From positions 1 through 64,000 of the forward strand of contig CAJTAK010000012.1 in NCBI GenBank assembly GCA_910574255.1: a stretch of DNA of 64,000 nucleotides, read 5' to 3'. The stretch comes from Clostridia bacterium. GTDB lineage: Bacteria; Bacillota; Clostridia; Lachnospirales; Lachnospiraceae. Shown here piece by piece: positions 46,093 through 53,968 of this stretch (within the stretch, counting starts at the first letter, position 1; every line of letters starts with the position of its first letter). The translations under genes and the position numbers were made by a program. Below the pieces are notes generated by a model. It was not told the origin of the DNA. It saw nothing but the letters and a program-made list of their open reading frames with translations, and did not search any database.

Positions 46093-46739
46093 TGAAGAAA
46101 AATAATCTTGTATTTCATACGCTGTTAGCTCTTGTGCTGACGCTGACAATTATTTCTGTGTCTGTGGTATTTACACTGGCTTTTCGCCCTCTCTATTATA
46201 TGGATATTTCTGCCCTTGATATTTCAGAGCAGTCAGGATATTCGGAAGCAGAGATCCGGGAAAATTATGATGTTCTGATAGACTATAATCTTTCTTTTGG
46301 CAAAGACCAGCTGCAGTTTCCAACTCTTGCCATGTCAGAACCGGGGCGGATTCATTTTGAAGAGGTTCGTGATATTTTTAATATTTTTAAATATATGGCA
46401 ATTGCAGGCGTGATATTGAGTATAGGGGGAATTGTGTTTTGTATTCGCAGAAAGGAGTACAGATATCTGAAGCTCACCTCCATTCTGGCTGTGGCATTGC
46501 CTGCTGTGCTTGGTCTGCTGGTGGCTTTGAACTGGGATTGGGCTTTTGTAACCTTTCATCATATAGCCTTTGACAATGATTATTGGATTTTTGATCCTTT
46601 TACAGATCCGGTGATCACAATCCTGCCGGATACCTTTTTTATGCATTGCGCTTTGATGATTCTTGGGTGTGTGGTGCTTGGGAGTGTTGTCTGCGGGCTT
46701 GTTTATAGGAAATGTAAAAGACGAAAAATCAATGTATAA
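46092..46739 (+). CDS. TIGR01906/DUF1461 family integral membrane protein
   Basis: The 215-residue protein has four hydrophobic segments (about residues 8-30, 100-120, 130-150 and 185-205) and a long extracellular loop after the first. The loop carries the features of the TIGR01906 family, whose members occur across Firmicutes without an assigned function: FRPLYY, YDVLIDYN and the HFEEVRDIF segment. It overlaps dapB by 1 nt and presumably shares its riboswitch control, though no link to lysine is known. Confidence 0.85.
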   Translation: MKKNNLVFHTLLALVLTLTIISVSVVFTLAFRPLYYMDISALDISEQSGYSEAEIRENYDVLIDYNLSFGKDQLQFPTLAMSEPGRIHFEEVRDIFNIFKYMAIAGVILSIGGIVFCIRRKEYRYLKLTSILAVALPAVLGLLVALNWDWAFVTFHHIAFDNDYWIFDPFTDPVITILPDTFFMHCALMILGCVVLGSVVCGLVYRKCKRRKINV

Positions 46740-46770
46740 TTCGGTTTGGACAATTTCAGTATGGACTACG

Positions 46771-46821
46771 AGTGCGTTGACCGTTTGGGAAGCAGACTAA
46801 TTGCCAAGCGGTCAATGCACT
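46771..46821 (+). repeat. 18-bp hairpin between convergent genes
   Basis: AGTGCGTTGACCGTTTGG (46771-46788) pairs with CCAAGCGGTCAATGCACT (46804-46821) around a 15-nt loop. The two non-Watson-Crick positions are G-U in the plus-strand RNA. A T5 run appears only about 16 nt later, so it is not a standard terminator. It may protect the 3' end of the dapAB mRNA. Confidence 0.75.
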
Positions 46822-46841
46822 GGAAAGCGGTAAGGCATTTT

Positions 46842-47765
46842 TCAATCCCCAACCACCATCAAATTCCGAGGATGTTTATTAAATAAAATATCCTTTTGCT
46901 TTACATTGGACACATGGGTATAGATTTCCGTGGTACTGATAGAGCTATGCCCAAGTATTCTTTGGATATATCGGATATCAACATCCTGTTCCAGCAGGAG
47001 AGTTGCAAAGGAGTGCCGGAACATATGTGGTGTTAAGTGCTGCTCGATGTTGGCAAGCTTGGCGTAGCGGTTAATCATAAAGCGGACGGACTGATCCGAT
47101 AATTTTTGCTGCAGTCTGTTTACAAAAAAATATCCGCATATTTCTATATCAGTCTTAAAGGTCTCCTGATACAAAAGAAGTGCAGAGAGAACCTCCGGAT
47201 TGCCAATCTGCAGAATTCGTTCTTTGGCGCCTTTTCCATAGATTAAGATGCTGTTGCTTTCAAAATCTATATCAGCCGGTTTTAGAGAGCAGAGCTCTGA
47301 TATCCGTATTCCGGTTGCAAAGAGAAGTTCAACCACAGCAATATCCCGAATGCAGCAATGGAGCTGATGCTCAGAGGCTGCTTTTTCTTTTTGTGTGTAC
47401 AGGGCCGAGAGAAATGTCTGTATGGAATGGAAAGGGATTGTCTTAGGGAGAAGCTTTGCTTCCCGAAAACGAATGTCCAGCTTAGAGAATGGATTTTCGT
47501 TTAATAGTTCTTTGTATTCCATATAATGGAAGAATGTCTTTAATGCAGCAATTTTTCGTTTTACTGTTTTGGGCTTGTATGCTTTATGTAAGTGCGTGAT
47601 GTAGCTGTCAACAGTGTCTTTGGAATAAAATTCTAAATGAGTTTTCTGATAGTCATCGTATTGTTTCAGGTCGATTCGGTATGCTTTTAAGGTTTTCGGA
47701 TCCAGTCGTTTCCGGCATTCACAATATTCCAGATATTCAGCAACGTAGTAATTGAATGTATTCAT
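46842..47765 (-). CDS. Tyrosine recombinase (XerC/XerD-like integrase)
   Basis: The 307-residue protein has an N-terminal SAM-like DNA-binding domain (about residues 1-90) and a catalytic domain with the full active site: Arg in TGIRISELCSL, the beta-hairpin Lys in IYGKGAKER, HxxR in HMFRHSFATLLL, His in LGHSSISTTEIYTHV and the nucleophile Tyr in that segment. AAGGAG precedes the start. It is not in the usual xerC or xerD context. A cassette bounded by inverted repeats lies directly upstream, so it is the likely recombinase acting on those sites. Confidence 0.92.
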   Translation of the reverse strand: MNTFNYYVAEYLEYCECRKRLDPKTLKAYRIDLKQYDDYQKTHLEFYSKDTVDSYITHLHKAYKPKTVKRKIAALKTFFHYMEYKELLNENPFSKLDIRFREAKLLPKTIPFHSIQTFLSALYTQKEKAASEHQLHCCIRDIAVVELLFATGIRISELCSLKPADIDFESNSILIYGKGAKERILQIGNPEVLSALLLYQETFKTDIEICGYFFVNRLQQKLSDQSVRFMINRYAKLANIEQHLTPHMFRHSFATLLLEQDVDIRYIQRILGHSSISTTEIYTHVSNVKQKDILFNKHPRNLMVVGD

Positions 47766-47905
47766 AATATAGAGATGCTCCTTTGGCTTTTAGTTTATTA
47801 TGCCTGTTTGGGGAGGGGTTTGTCTATGGTTCGTTGCTTTAAAATGACAATTGGGGGTCAAAAATGAATAGAATAGGGACAGGGCGATCTTGGAGAGGGA
47901 AAAGG

Positions 47906-47914
47906 TGGTATAAT
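47906..47914 (+). promoter_or_regulatory. Extended -10 promoter reading into the AT-rich cassette
   Basis: TGGTATAAT is a perfect extended -10; no good -35 lies at 17 bp (TTGGAG at 47890 is too near). RNA would start near 47921, outside the left inverted repeat, and read through it to the methyltransferase gene. Confidence 0.55.
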
Positions 47915-47952
47915 ACTCTGCTAACAAAACAAATGCGGATTTGGAAATAAAG

Positions 47953-47983
47953 TAATGGATAATTCGAAGTTATCCGTTGGAAA
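47953..47983 (+). repeat. Left 31-bp inverted repeat, recombinase-core-like
   Basis: It matches the reverse complement of 49809-49839 at 30 of 31 positions. Inside lies AATGGATAA - TTCGAAG - TTATCCGTT: two 9-bp arms inverted with one mismatch, around a 7-bp spacer. This is the layout of a tyrosine-recombinase crossover site. Confidence 0.9.
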
Positions 47984-48043
47984 AATAAATAATTATTTAC
48001 TAATATATCTGCTGTTATAATTGGTGCAAGAGGAAATTTGAAT

Positions 48044-48775
48044 ATGGAAAATAACGAAAAAATAGATATGGATTATGTGCGTGATTTATATAACAATATG
48101 GAAAATATATGGCCAGAAGATGATCTCTGGTATACATATACTCATAATAAAATTGTTGATTATGTCAATAATTATATAAACATTAATGATTTTACTAAAC
48201 AATCACGCATCCTAAATGTTGGTTCTGGCGGAAATACATATAATATTCCGGGAATACAATATCATACGGATATAGCCTATGAAAAGATTAAAAATGTTCC
48301 AAATTCTTATTTGACTAGTGCTGAATCTTTACCATTTCTAAATGAATTTTTTGATGGCGGTATATGTGTAGGATCTGTAATTAATTATTGTGATCCTTAT
48401 AAAGTCATAGGAGAAATATCACGTACTTTGAAACCAAATACTACTTTTATTTTAGATTTTGAACAAAGTAAGAGTTTTCAATTCATCAATACGCCCGACT
48501 TTAACTCTGATACTGCAATAATACAATCATTTAATAGTGGAAATGAAGATAGAATATGGGTTTTTTCAGAAAAATATATTTGTAATATTATAAAAACATT
48601 TGGGTTTGAAATAAAGACAAAGCAATACTTCCATATACTTAGCCCATTACTATATAGAATAACTAAAGATGAACAGTATGCGGCAAAATTTTCAACCTAT
48701 GATAAATATTTAAAACATATTCCTTATATTAAACATATTTCATGCAATATTATTTTAACAATGCAAAAAGTTTAG
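48044..48775 (+). CDS. Class I SAM-dependent methyltransferase-like protein
   Basis: The 243-residue protein has motif I as ILNVGSGGNTY (about residues 62-72), then acidic-loop, SAESLPF and DGGICVGSVINY segments, and a post-motif region like Methyltransf_11 (EISRTLKPNTTFILDFE). The target could be a small molecule or a protein; no DNA-methylase NPPY motif is seen. ATG 48044 follows AAGAGGA by 9 nt. The gene is visibly AT-rich compared with its neighbours. It overlaps the convergent next gene by 26 bp. In the present orientation it is the gene facing the promoter at 47906. Confidence 0.78.
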   Translation: MENNEKIDMDYVRDLYNNMENIWPEDDLWYTYTHNKIVDYVNNYININDFTKQSRILNVGSGGNTYNIPGIQYHTDIAYEKIKNVPNSYLTSAESLPFLNEFFDGGICVGSVINYCDPYKVIGEISRTLKPNTTFILDFEQSKSFQFINTPDFNSDTAIIQSFNSGNEDRIWVFSEKYICNIIKTFGFEIKTKQYFHILSPLLYRITKDEQYAAKFSTYDKYLKHIPYIKHISCNIILTMQKV

Positions 48776-49772
48776 AAAAAACAGGCAATTTTTCGATAAT
48801 CTTTGCAGCTTTACTATCTGATAGTGCAACAAAAGTTAAAATAACAAATAGAATGGCTATTGCAACAATTGCTATTGTAGTTAGTTGAATGTTTAATTCT
48901 TTCGAAAAAAACAAAATAAGAAAAGTAAGCACTAAAATTATACTTGCATATATAAATGATTTCTTTATATATTTTTGCGATAAGTTTTCTGGAATGACTG
49001 CTCTATCTGAAGAAGTACTAAAAGCCATCGGATAACCATTAAGTAAAATCTTGCTATTCTCTATGGTTGCATTTATTTCTTCTATATTTTTTATAAGATT
49101 ATCATGATTTGTGTTTGATTCATCACAATTTTTCCAAAATGGAGCATCCCATATTTCATAATATTGGAAATAAATGGCTTTAACAAGCGACATATAAGTT
49201 TCACTTTTTAATTCAAAATTTGCTTGATCTTTTTGATATAACATAAGCAATGCTTCTTTTCTGCTTTCAGCATTATTAGTTTCTAATTGTGGATGTATGT
49301 AAAGCGCATTTATCACCTTAAAATTTTCTAATTCATATATTCGAATATCTTCTTTGTGAATCTTTGTTTGATTAAATCGGCATAAAATTTCTTTAGTTAT
49401 AAAGTCATAATCTATTCCTAGCTTATCAATATAATTAATAATTAAATGATAAAAAGCATAAAAAGCACTATTAGATTTATATTGATTATCTAAAACAATA
49501 TAATCAATTGCTAATATACGCACCTCTTTTATATAAGCCAATTCGGCATAACCAATAACTTGATTATTTAAAAGCAATGCAAAGAAGAATGGCGTACATC
49601 CCGAAAAGTTTTCTATGTGATTTATCCAATATGTTATTTCATTTGTATTAGTTTTTTGGTCATGTGTAATATTTTGTGAATATATTCTGAGTGCATTATA
49701 AAACTCATCAGATTTTGTATCTATTAAAGGTTTTAATCTATATTTTAATTGTACATCGATATTTTTATCCAT
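48750..49772 (-). CDS. GNAT-like protein with two C-terminal membrane segments
   Basis: The 340-residue protein starts with a region of about 170 residues resembling an acetyltransferase fold (FFFALLLNNQVIGYAELAYI, then IDYIVLDNQYKSNSAFYAF). A helical region of about 110 residues follows, then two membrane helices (about residues 272-290 and 297-315). The acetyl-CoA pyrophosphate loop is weak, so activity is uncertain. AT-rich codon use matches the methyltransferase, and the two converge with a 26-bp overlap, arguing that they move together. AAAAGGGA is the ribosome site. No named family is claimed. Confidence 0.7.
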   Translation of the reverse strand: MDKNIDVQLKYRLKPLIDTKSDEFYNALRIYSQNITHDQKTNTNEITYWINHIENFSGCTPFFFALLLNNQVIGYAELAYIKEVRILAIDYIVLDNQYKSNSAFYAFYHLIINYIDKLGIDYDFITKEILCRFNQTKIHKEDIRIYELENFKVINALYIHPQLETNNAESRKEALLMLYQKDQANFELKSETYMSLVKAIYFQYYEIWDAPFWKNCDESNTNHDNLIKNIEEINATIENSKILLNGYPMAFSTSSDRAVIPENLSQKYIKKSFIYASIILVLTFLILFFSKELNIQLTTIAIVAIAILFVILTFVALSDSKAAKIIEKLPVFSKLFALLK

Positions 49773-49808
49773 ATTATTATATCCCTTTTGTAATTAAATA
49801 ATACCTTA

Positions 49809-49839
49809 TTTCCAACAGATAACTTCGAATTATCCATTA
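49809..49839 (-). repeat. Right 31-bp inverted repeat, recombinase-core-like
   Basis: The mirror copy of 47953-47983, with the same 7-bp spacer in opposite orientation and one base changed in an arm. The two copies bound 1,887 bp. Opposite orientation with an identical spacer would give inversion, not excision. Confidence 0.9.
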
Positions 49840-50224
49840 ATAGATTTTGCGCTAAATAAATATTTCCATTTTATTAAATATACAAAGCAATGATGGGGTA
49901 TAAAGTTAAGCCACAAAAAGTGATTCTGGCGTTTACGCCAAAGCTTTTGGGAATTCATATGGATGTGAGAATTCAAGAACTGGGAGAGGATGCAGGAGAC
50001 AAGGAATAAATTTTAAATATAAATGACTTAGAGCTGCATTTAGGAAAATTTCGGAAAAGATGCAAGTTTTCCTAGACATAATCATTTCTATCAGACTAAA
50101 ATAGATAGTAAACCCACATGCACCCCATTGGCGCACCACCATAAATGAAAGTCGGCAGTGGTGCATGGGGCATCCCTGAACTTAGTTTTCTGCTACGCAG
50201 AAAAGGATCTGTCATAGTAAATAT
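49840..50224. other. Decayed region with gene remnants and two hairpins
   Basis: No full gene is present. A 39-codon frame (49890-50009) encodes an unrecognised peptide containing LGIHMDVRIQEL. A bulged hairpin lies at 50123-50170 (CCCCAT/ATGGGG outer, GCACCAC/GTGGTGC inner). A perfect 8-bp hairpin with a TAC loop lies at 50186-50204 (TTTTCTGC/GCAGAAAA). Confidence 0.55.
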
Positions 50225-50473
50225 ATGAATAGCAAGGAGAATGATTCTTCCAAGCTTCCAAATCTCTATGTATTGACAATCACAAATTATGATATTTTGG
50301 GGCAAGGCTGCATGATATATACGAATCAAAATCAATATGTGGAGGTTCCGGAAATAGAATATGATGATGGAGTATGCTTTGTCTATTTCTATAAAGGGGA
50401 ACTAAGAGGAATTCCGGAAACAGATAGAAACAACGTTTTAGAGGGGAGTATCCACAATGAAAAAAGGAAGTAA
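50225..50473 (+). pseudogene. Remnant of an Rpn/PD-(D/E)XK nuclease-family transposase
   Basis: The 82-residue frame resembles the middle-to-late part of Rpn-family (PDDEXK_2) proteins: LPNLYVLTITNYDILGQGC followed by an acidic turn (EIEYDDGVCFVYFYKG). Full-length members are about 250-320 residues and carry their catalytic core before this segment, which is missing here. No ribosome site is visible before the ATG. The frame overlaps the S66 peptidase start by 17 bp. The upstream 39-codon frame may be another piece of the same gene, but that is speculative. Confidence 0.6.
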
Positions 50474-51326
50474 AATTGCAATCGTAGGCTGCTCCAATGG
50501 TCAGCCGCAGAAAAATCATGAAAAACTGGAAAAACTATACAGCACTCTGTCAGAACTCGGCTTAACACCAGTATTTGGAGACTGCATCTATGAAAAGGAA
50601 TCCGTCTTTAGCGGCACAGGAAAGGAACGGGCCGAGGTTCTGATGAACTTTTATCGAGACAAGGAAATCCAAGCGATTTTTGATATCTCAGGGGGAGATA
50701 TTGCCAATGAGATTTTACCCTATCTGGACTATGAGCAGATAGCTGAAAGTGATGCGGTATTCTGGGGATACAGCGATTTGACAACTATAATCAACGCAAT
50801 ATTTTCCAAGACGGGCAAAAAGTCCGTGCTCTATCAGGTGAGGAACCTTATCTCAAAAGATGCCCCGGAGCAAATTGCAGATTTCTCAGCCACTTTTTTT
50901 CGGGGGACAGGGGACTTATTTTCATTCCAATATGAGATGATACAAAAAGAGTCCATGCAGGGCATCGTAGTGGGGGGAAATATTCGCTGTCTTCTGAAGC
51001 TTGCCGGTACGGCATACTGGCCGGACATGAATGGAAAAATATTGCTGCTGGAAAGTCTTGGAGGTCTGGTTCCCCAGATGACAGCATATTTAAATCAGTT
51101 AAAGCAGATAGGCGTATTTGAACAGATAAACGGAATCCTGATGGGAACCTTTACAAAGATGGAAGAGGAAGATGCTGCCCCATCCATGACTGAACTGGTT
51201 AAGCGATACGCCGGAAGAGAGCTGCCTATTGCGAAGACTGAGAAAATCGGACATGGAACGAATGCCAAAGGAATTGTGATTGGACAGGAAATAGAATTAA
51301 AAAAGAAAAAGCAAACATACTTTTAA
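50457..51326 (+). CDS. S66 family peptidase (LD-carboxypeptidase/MccF-like)
   Basis: A serine peptidase of 289 residues. The S66 triad is visible: nucleophile Ser in FWGYSDLTTI (about residue 105), Glu in LLLESLGG (about 203) and His in IGHGTNAKG (about 268). LD-carboxypeptidases trim the terminal D-Ala of muropeptides in the cytoplasm, whereas MccF relatives cut microcin C-type toxins. The sequence alone does not decide between them. The ribosome site GAGGGGAG precedes the ATG by 8 nt. Confidence 0.88.
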   Translation: MKKGSKIAIVGCSNGQPQKNHEKLEKLYSTLSELGLTPVFGDCIYEKESVFSGTGKERAEVLMNFYRDKEIQAIFDISGGDIANEILPYLDYEQIAESDAVFWGYSDLTTIINAIFSKTGKKSVLYQVRNLISKDAPEQIADFSATFFRGTGDLFSFQYEMIQKESMQGIVVGGNIRCLLKLAGTAYWPDMNGKILLLESLGGLVPQMTAYLNQLKQIGVFEQINGILMGTFTKMEEEDAAPSMTELVKRYAGRELPIAKTEKIGHGTNAKGIVIGQEIELKKKKQTYF

Positions 51327-51406
51327 TAGCAGCCCAGCATTTTATTTTAAATGTATCGCATAGAGCAGAATCAGATGAATTTCACAAAATTTTCATATTT
51401 CTTTTA

Positions 51407-51435
51407 TTGACATTCCGGCATAGGAGTATTAATAT
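51407..51435 (+). promoter_or_regulatory. Strong promoter of the marR-ABC operon
   Basis: TTGACA (51407-51412) matches consensus; 17 bp later lies TAATAT (51430-51435). The -10 overlaps the palindrome that starts at 51431. Confidence 0.75.
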
Positions 51436-51475
51436 ATAGCGTGATATATATCCAATATATATCACGCTATATATT
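51431..51475. promoter_or_regulatory. Perfect 21-bp-arm palindrome, likely MarR operator
   Basis: Positions 51431-51451 and 51455-51475 are perfect reverse complements separated by CCA. The core is CGTGATATATAT and its mirror. It covers the -10 and the expected start site, the right place for MarR autorepression. A T run after the right arm means it could also end transcripts from the S66 gene. Confidence 0.75.
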
Positions 51476-51618
51476 TTTGCGTTCCTACACACATATATAA
51501 AATATACGGCTTAGCTCCACAACACTCGTAATGTGATCCATGCACTTTGAGAGTGGAATTTGCAGCAAACAAGCCGGATATTTTATAGTGATTTCCCAGC
51601 AAGGAGGTGGCAGGCAAG

Positions 51619-52053
51619 GTGCAGCGGGAAATGATAGTAATCAATAAGCAGCTGAAGATGATTCACAATGCCTTTGAGGAAAGAAGAAATCGTCATCTGC
51701 TCAAGTACAACCTGACCTCTTCCCAGATGGAAGTCATATTTTATCTGAGGTTTCATGAAGAGGAGAAGATTCATCAGCGTGAGATTGAAAAATGGTTTCG
51801 CCTGAAGAATCCAACGGTGACGGGAATCCTAAATCGTCTGGAGGAAAAGGATTTTATTGTACGAAAGACAAGTGAAAGTGACAAGCGGTTCCGGGTAATT
51901 GAACTGACAGAAAAAAGCCGTTGTATGATGCAGGAAATATATGAGGAAATGTGGCAGATGGATGATCGCATCTATAGCTGCATGACAGAGGAGGAACGAA
52001 AGCTGCTTTCCGATCTGCTGGAACGGATCCTGAACAGCATAACGGAATTGTGA
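51619..52053 (+). CDS. MarR family transcriptional regulator
   Basis: A winged-helix regulator of about 144 residues. The fold order is visible: dimerisation helix, LTSSQMEVIFYLRFHEE, recognition region IEKWFRLKNPTVTGILNRLEEKDFI, the wing with SDKRFRVIELTEKS, then C-terminal dimer helices. GTG 51619 lies 11 nt after AAGGAGG; GTG 51607 overlaps that site and ATG 51631 is also possible. It is followed by two ABC exporter genes, the common arrangement in which a MarR repressor senses a drug and opens its exporter. Confidence 0.9.
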   Translation: MQREMIVINKQLKMIHNAFEERRNRHLLKYNLTSSQMEVIFYLRFHEEEKIHQREIEKWFRLKNPTVTGILNRLEEKDFIVRKTSESDKRFRVIELTEKSRCMMQEIYEEMWQMDDRIYSCMTEEERKLLSDLLERILNSITEL

Positions 52054-52228
52054 TTTGAAAACCGATTTCGGGTAAATCCGGATGTATGGGAAAATACTGC
52101 GGAACTGCAATAGACAGCAGTATCTGTTATGGAACTTTAAAAGTCCGGCCAAGAAATGTTAAGTGTTTAAAAGAAATATTCTCTGCTGGACGGTAAAGCT
52201 GCGTAGCAACTTAAAAAAGGAGGATTGT

Positions 52229-53968
52229 ATGCTAAAGACATTAAAAACATACATTGGCGAATATAAAAAGATTGCAATCTCTGCTCCTGTTTTCATTGTG
52301 GGGGAAGTTATTTTGGAAATGATAATTCCCCTTTTGATGGCAGCCATCATTGACGACGGCCTTGGAGCAGGAAATATGAGTTATGTGGTAAAGGTAGGAC
52401 TGATTATGCTGGCAGCATCCTTTGCGTCCCTTTTTTGCGGAGCGATGGCGGCAAAGCAGGCATCCATTGCCTCTACCGGCTTTGCAAAGAATTTGAGAGA
52501 GGCCATGTACGGGCGGATACAAGAATTTTCTTTTTCCAATATTGACCGTTTTTCCACGGCCGGCCTTGTTACAAGGCTGACTACAGACGTAACCAATGTA
52601 CAGAATGCATTTCAAATGATTATGCGTATGTTCACAAGAGCGCCCATTACGCTGATTACGGCTATGACCATGTCCTTTCTCATCAATGCCCGTCTGGCGT
52701 TGGTATTCCTGGGAGCGCTGGTATTTTTAGGCTGTGTGATTTTCTTTTTGATGGGAAAGGTAGGTCCTTATTTCCGGGAGATGTTTGAGAAATACGATGG
52801 TCTTAATGCCAGTGTTCAGGAAAATCTTACAGGCATTCGGGTAGTAAAGGCATATGTCCGTGAGGAGCATGAGACAGAAAAGTTTAAAAAGGCTTCCTAT
52901 GCTCTGTATCTCTGCGCCGTCCGTGCGGAGAAAGTGATGGTAAGTATGATGCCCATTATGCAGTTTACGGTGTATACCTGTATTATTCTGCTTTCCTGGC
53001 TGGGGGCTAAGACCATTGTGGTGGGCGGCATGACCACCGGAAATCTCATGAGTATGTTCAGCTACACCATGAACATTTTGATGAGTCTGATGATGATCGC
53101 TATGGTTACGGTTATGATATCCATGGCAAAATCCTCTGCCGAGCGTATTTGCGGTGTGTTGGAGGAAAAGAGTGATTTGACAAGCAAATCCAAATTTACG
53201 GCGGAAAAAGAGGTAAAGGATGGCTCCATTGCCTTTGAAGATGTGTGCTTCAGCTATCATGGAGATAAAGAGAACCTGCATCTGTCCCATGTGAATCTTA
53301 AGATTCAGTCCGGTGAAACCATCGGAATCTTAGGAGGTACCGGAAGCGCCAAGTCTACGTTGGTGCAGCTCATTCCCAGACTTTATGATGTGACAAGCGG
53401 ATCGGTGAAAGTGGGCGGCGTGGATGTGCGGGAGTATGATTTGGAAGCACTGCGCAATGAGGTATCCATGGTACTTCAGAAAAATGTACTGTTTTCCGGA
53501 ACCATTAAGGAGAATCTGCGCTGGGGCGATAAAAATGCTTCGGATGAGGAACTGGAACATGTCTGTCGGCTGGCCTGCGCCCACGAATTTATTGAGAAGT
53601 TTCCGAAGCAGTATGATACTTATATAGAGCAGGGCGGAACTAATGTGTCCGGGGGACAGAAACAGCGACTCTGTATTGCCAGAGCCCTCCTGAAAAAGCC
53701 AAAGATATTGATTCTGGACGATTCCACCAGTGCGGTGGACACGCATACGGACGCTATGATTCGAAAGGCATTTCGGGAAGAGATTCCGGATACCACCAAG
53801 CTTATCATTGCGCAAAGAGTATCCTCCGTGCAGGATGCGGATAAGATTATTGTATTGAATGACGGGCAGATTGACGGAATCGGAACACATGAAGAGCTGT
53901 TGGCGAACAATGCCATTTACCGTGAGGTATACGAATCTCAGCAGAAAGGGGGCGACATGGATGAGTAG
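52229..53968 (+). CDS. ABC exporter subunit A (membrane plus ATPase domain)
   Basis: A 579-residue half-transporter with six membrane helices and a C-terminal ATPase. Walker A reads GGTGSAKSTL, the signature VSGGQKQR, and Walker B LILDDSTSAVD. The catalytic Glu position after Walker B is Asp and the switch position reads IAQRVSS instead of IAHR. A degenerate site in one subunit is typical of heterodimeric exporters such as BmrCD or LmrCD. ATG 52229 follows AAGGAGGA by 4 nt. Its end overlaps the partner gene by 8 bp. Confidence 0.92.
   Translation: MLKTLKTYIGEYKKIAISAPVFIVGEVILEMIIPLLMAAIIDDGLGAGNMSYVVKVGLIMLAASFASLFCGAMAAKQASIASTGFAKNLREAMYGRIQEFSFSNIDRFSTAGLVTRLTTDVTNVQNAFQMIMRMFTRAPITLITAMTMSFLINARLALVFLGALVFLGCVIFFLMGKVGPYFREMFEKYDGLNASVQENLTGIRVVKAYVREEHETEKFKKASYALYLCAVRAEKVMVSMMPIMQFTVYTCIILLSWLGAKTIVVGGMTTGNLMSMFSYTMNILMSLMMIAMVTVMISMAKSSAERICGVLEEKSDLTSKSKFTAEKEVKDGSIAFEDVCFSYHGDKENLHLSHVNLKIQSGETIGILGGTGSAKSTLVQLIPRLYDVTSGSVKVGGVDVREYDLEALRNEVSMVLQKNVLFSGTIKENLRWGDKNASDEELEHVCRLACAHEFIEKFPKQYDTYIEQGGTNVSGGQKQRLCIARALLKKPKILILDDSTSAVDTHTDAMIRKAFREEIPDTTKLIIAQRVSSVQDADKIIVLNDGQIDGIGTHEELLANNAIYREVYESQQKGGDMDE

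Noticed and set aside
48016..48021. TATAAT just before the methyltransferase gene as its promoter
   Set aside because: Transcription would start on the ribosome site itself, leaving no usable leader; the promoter at 47906 is a better candidate.
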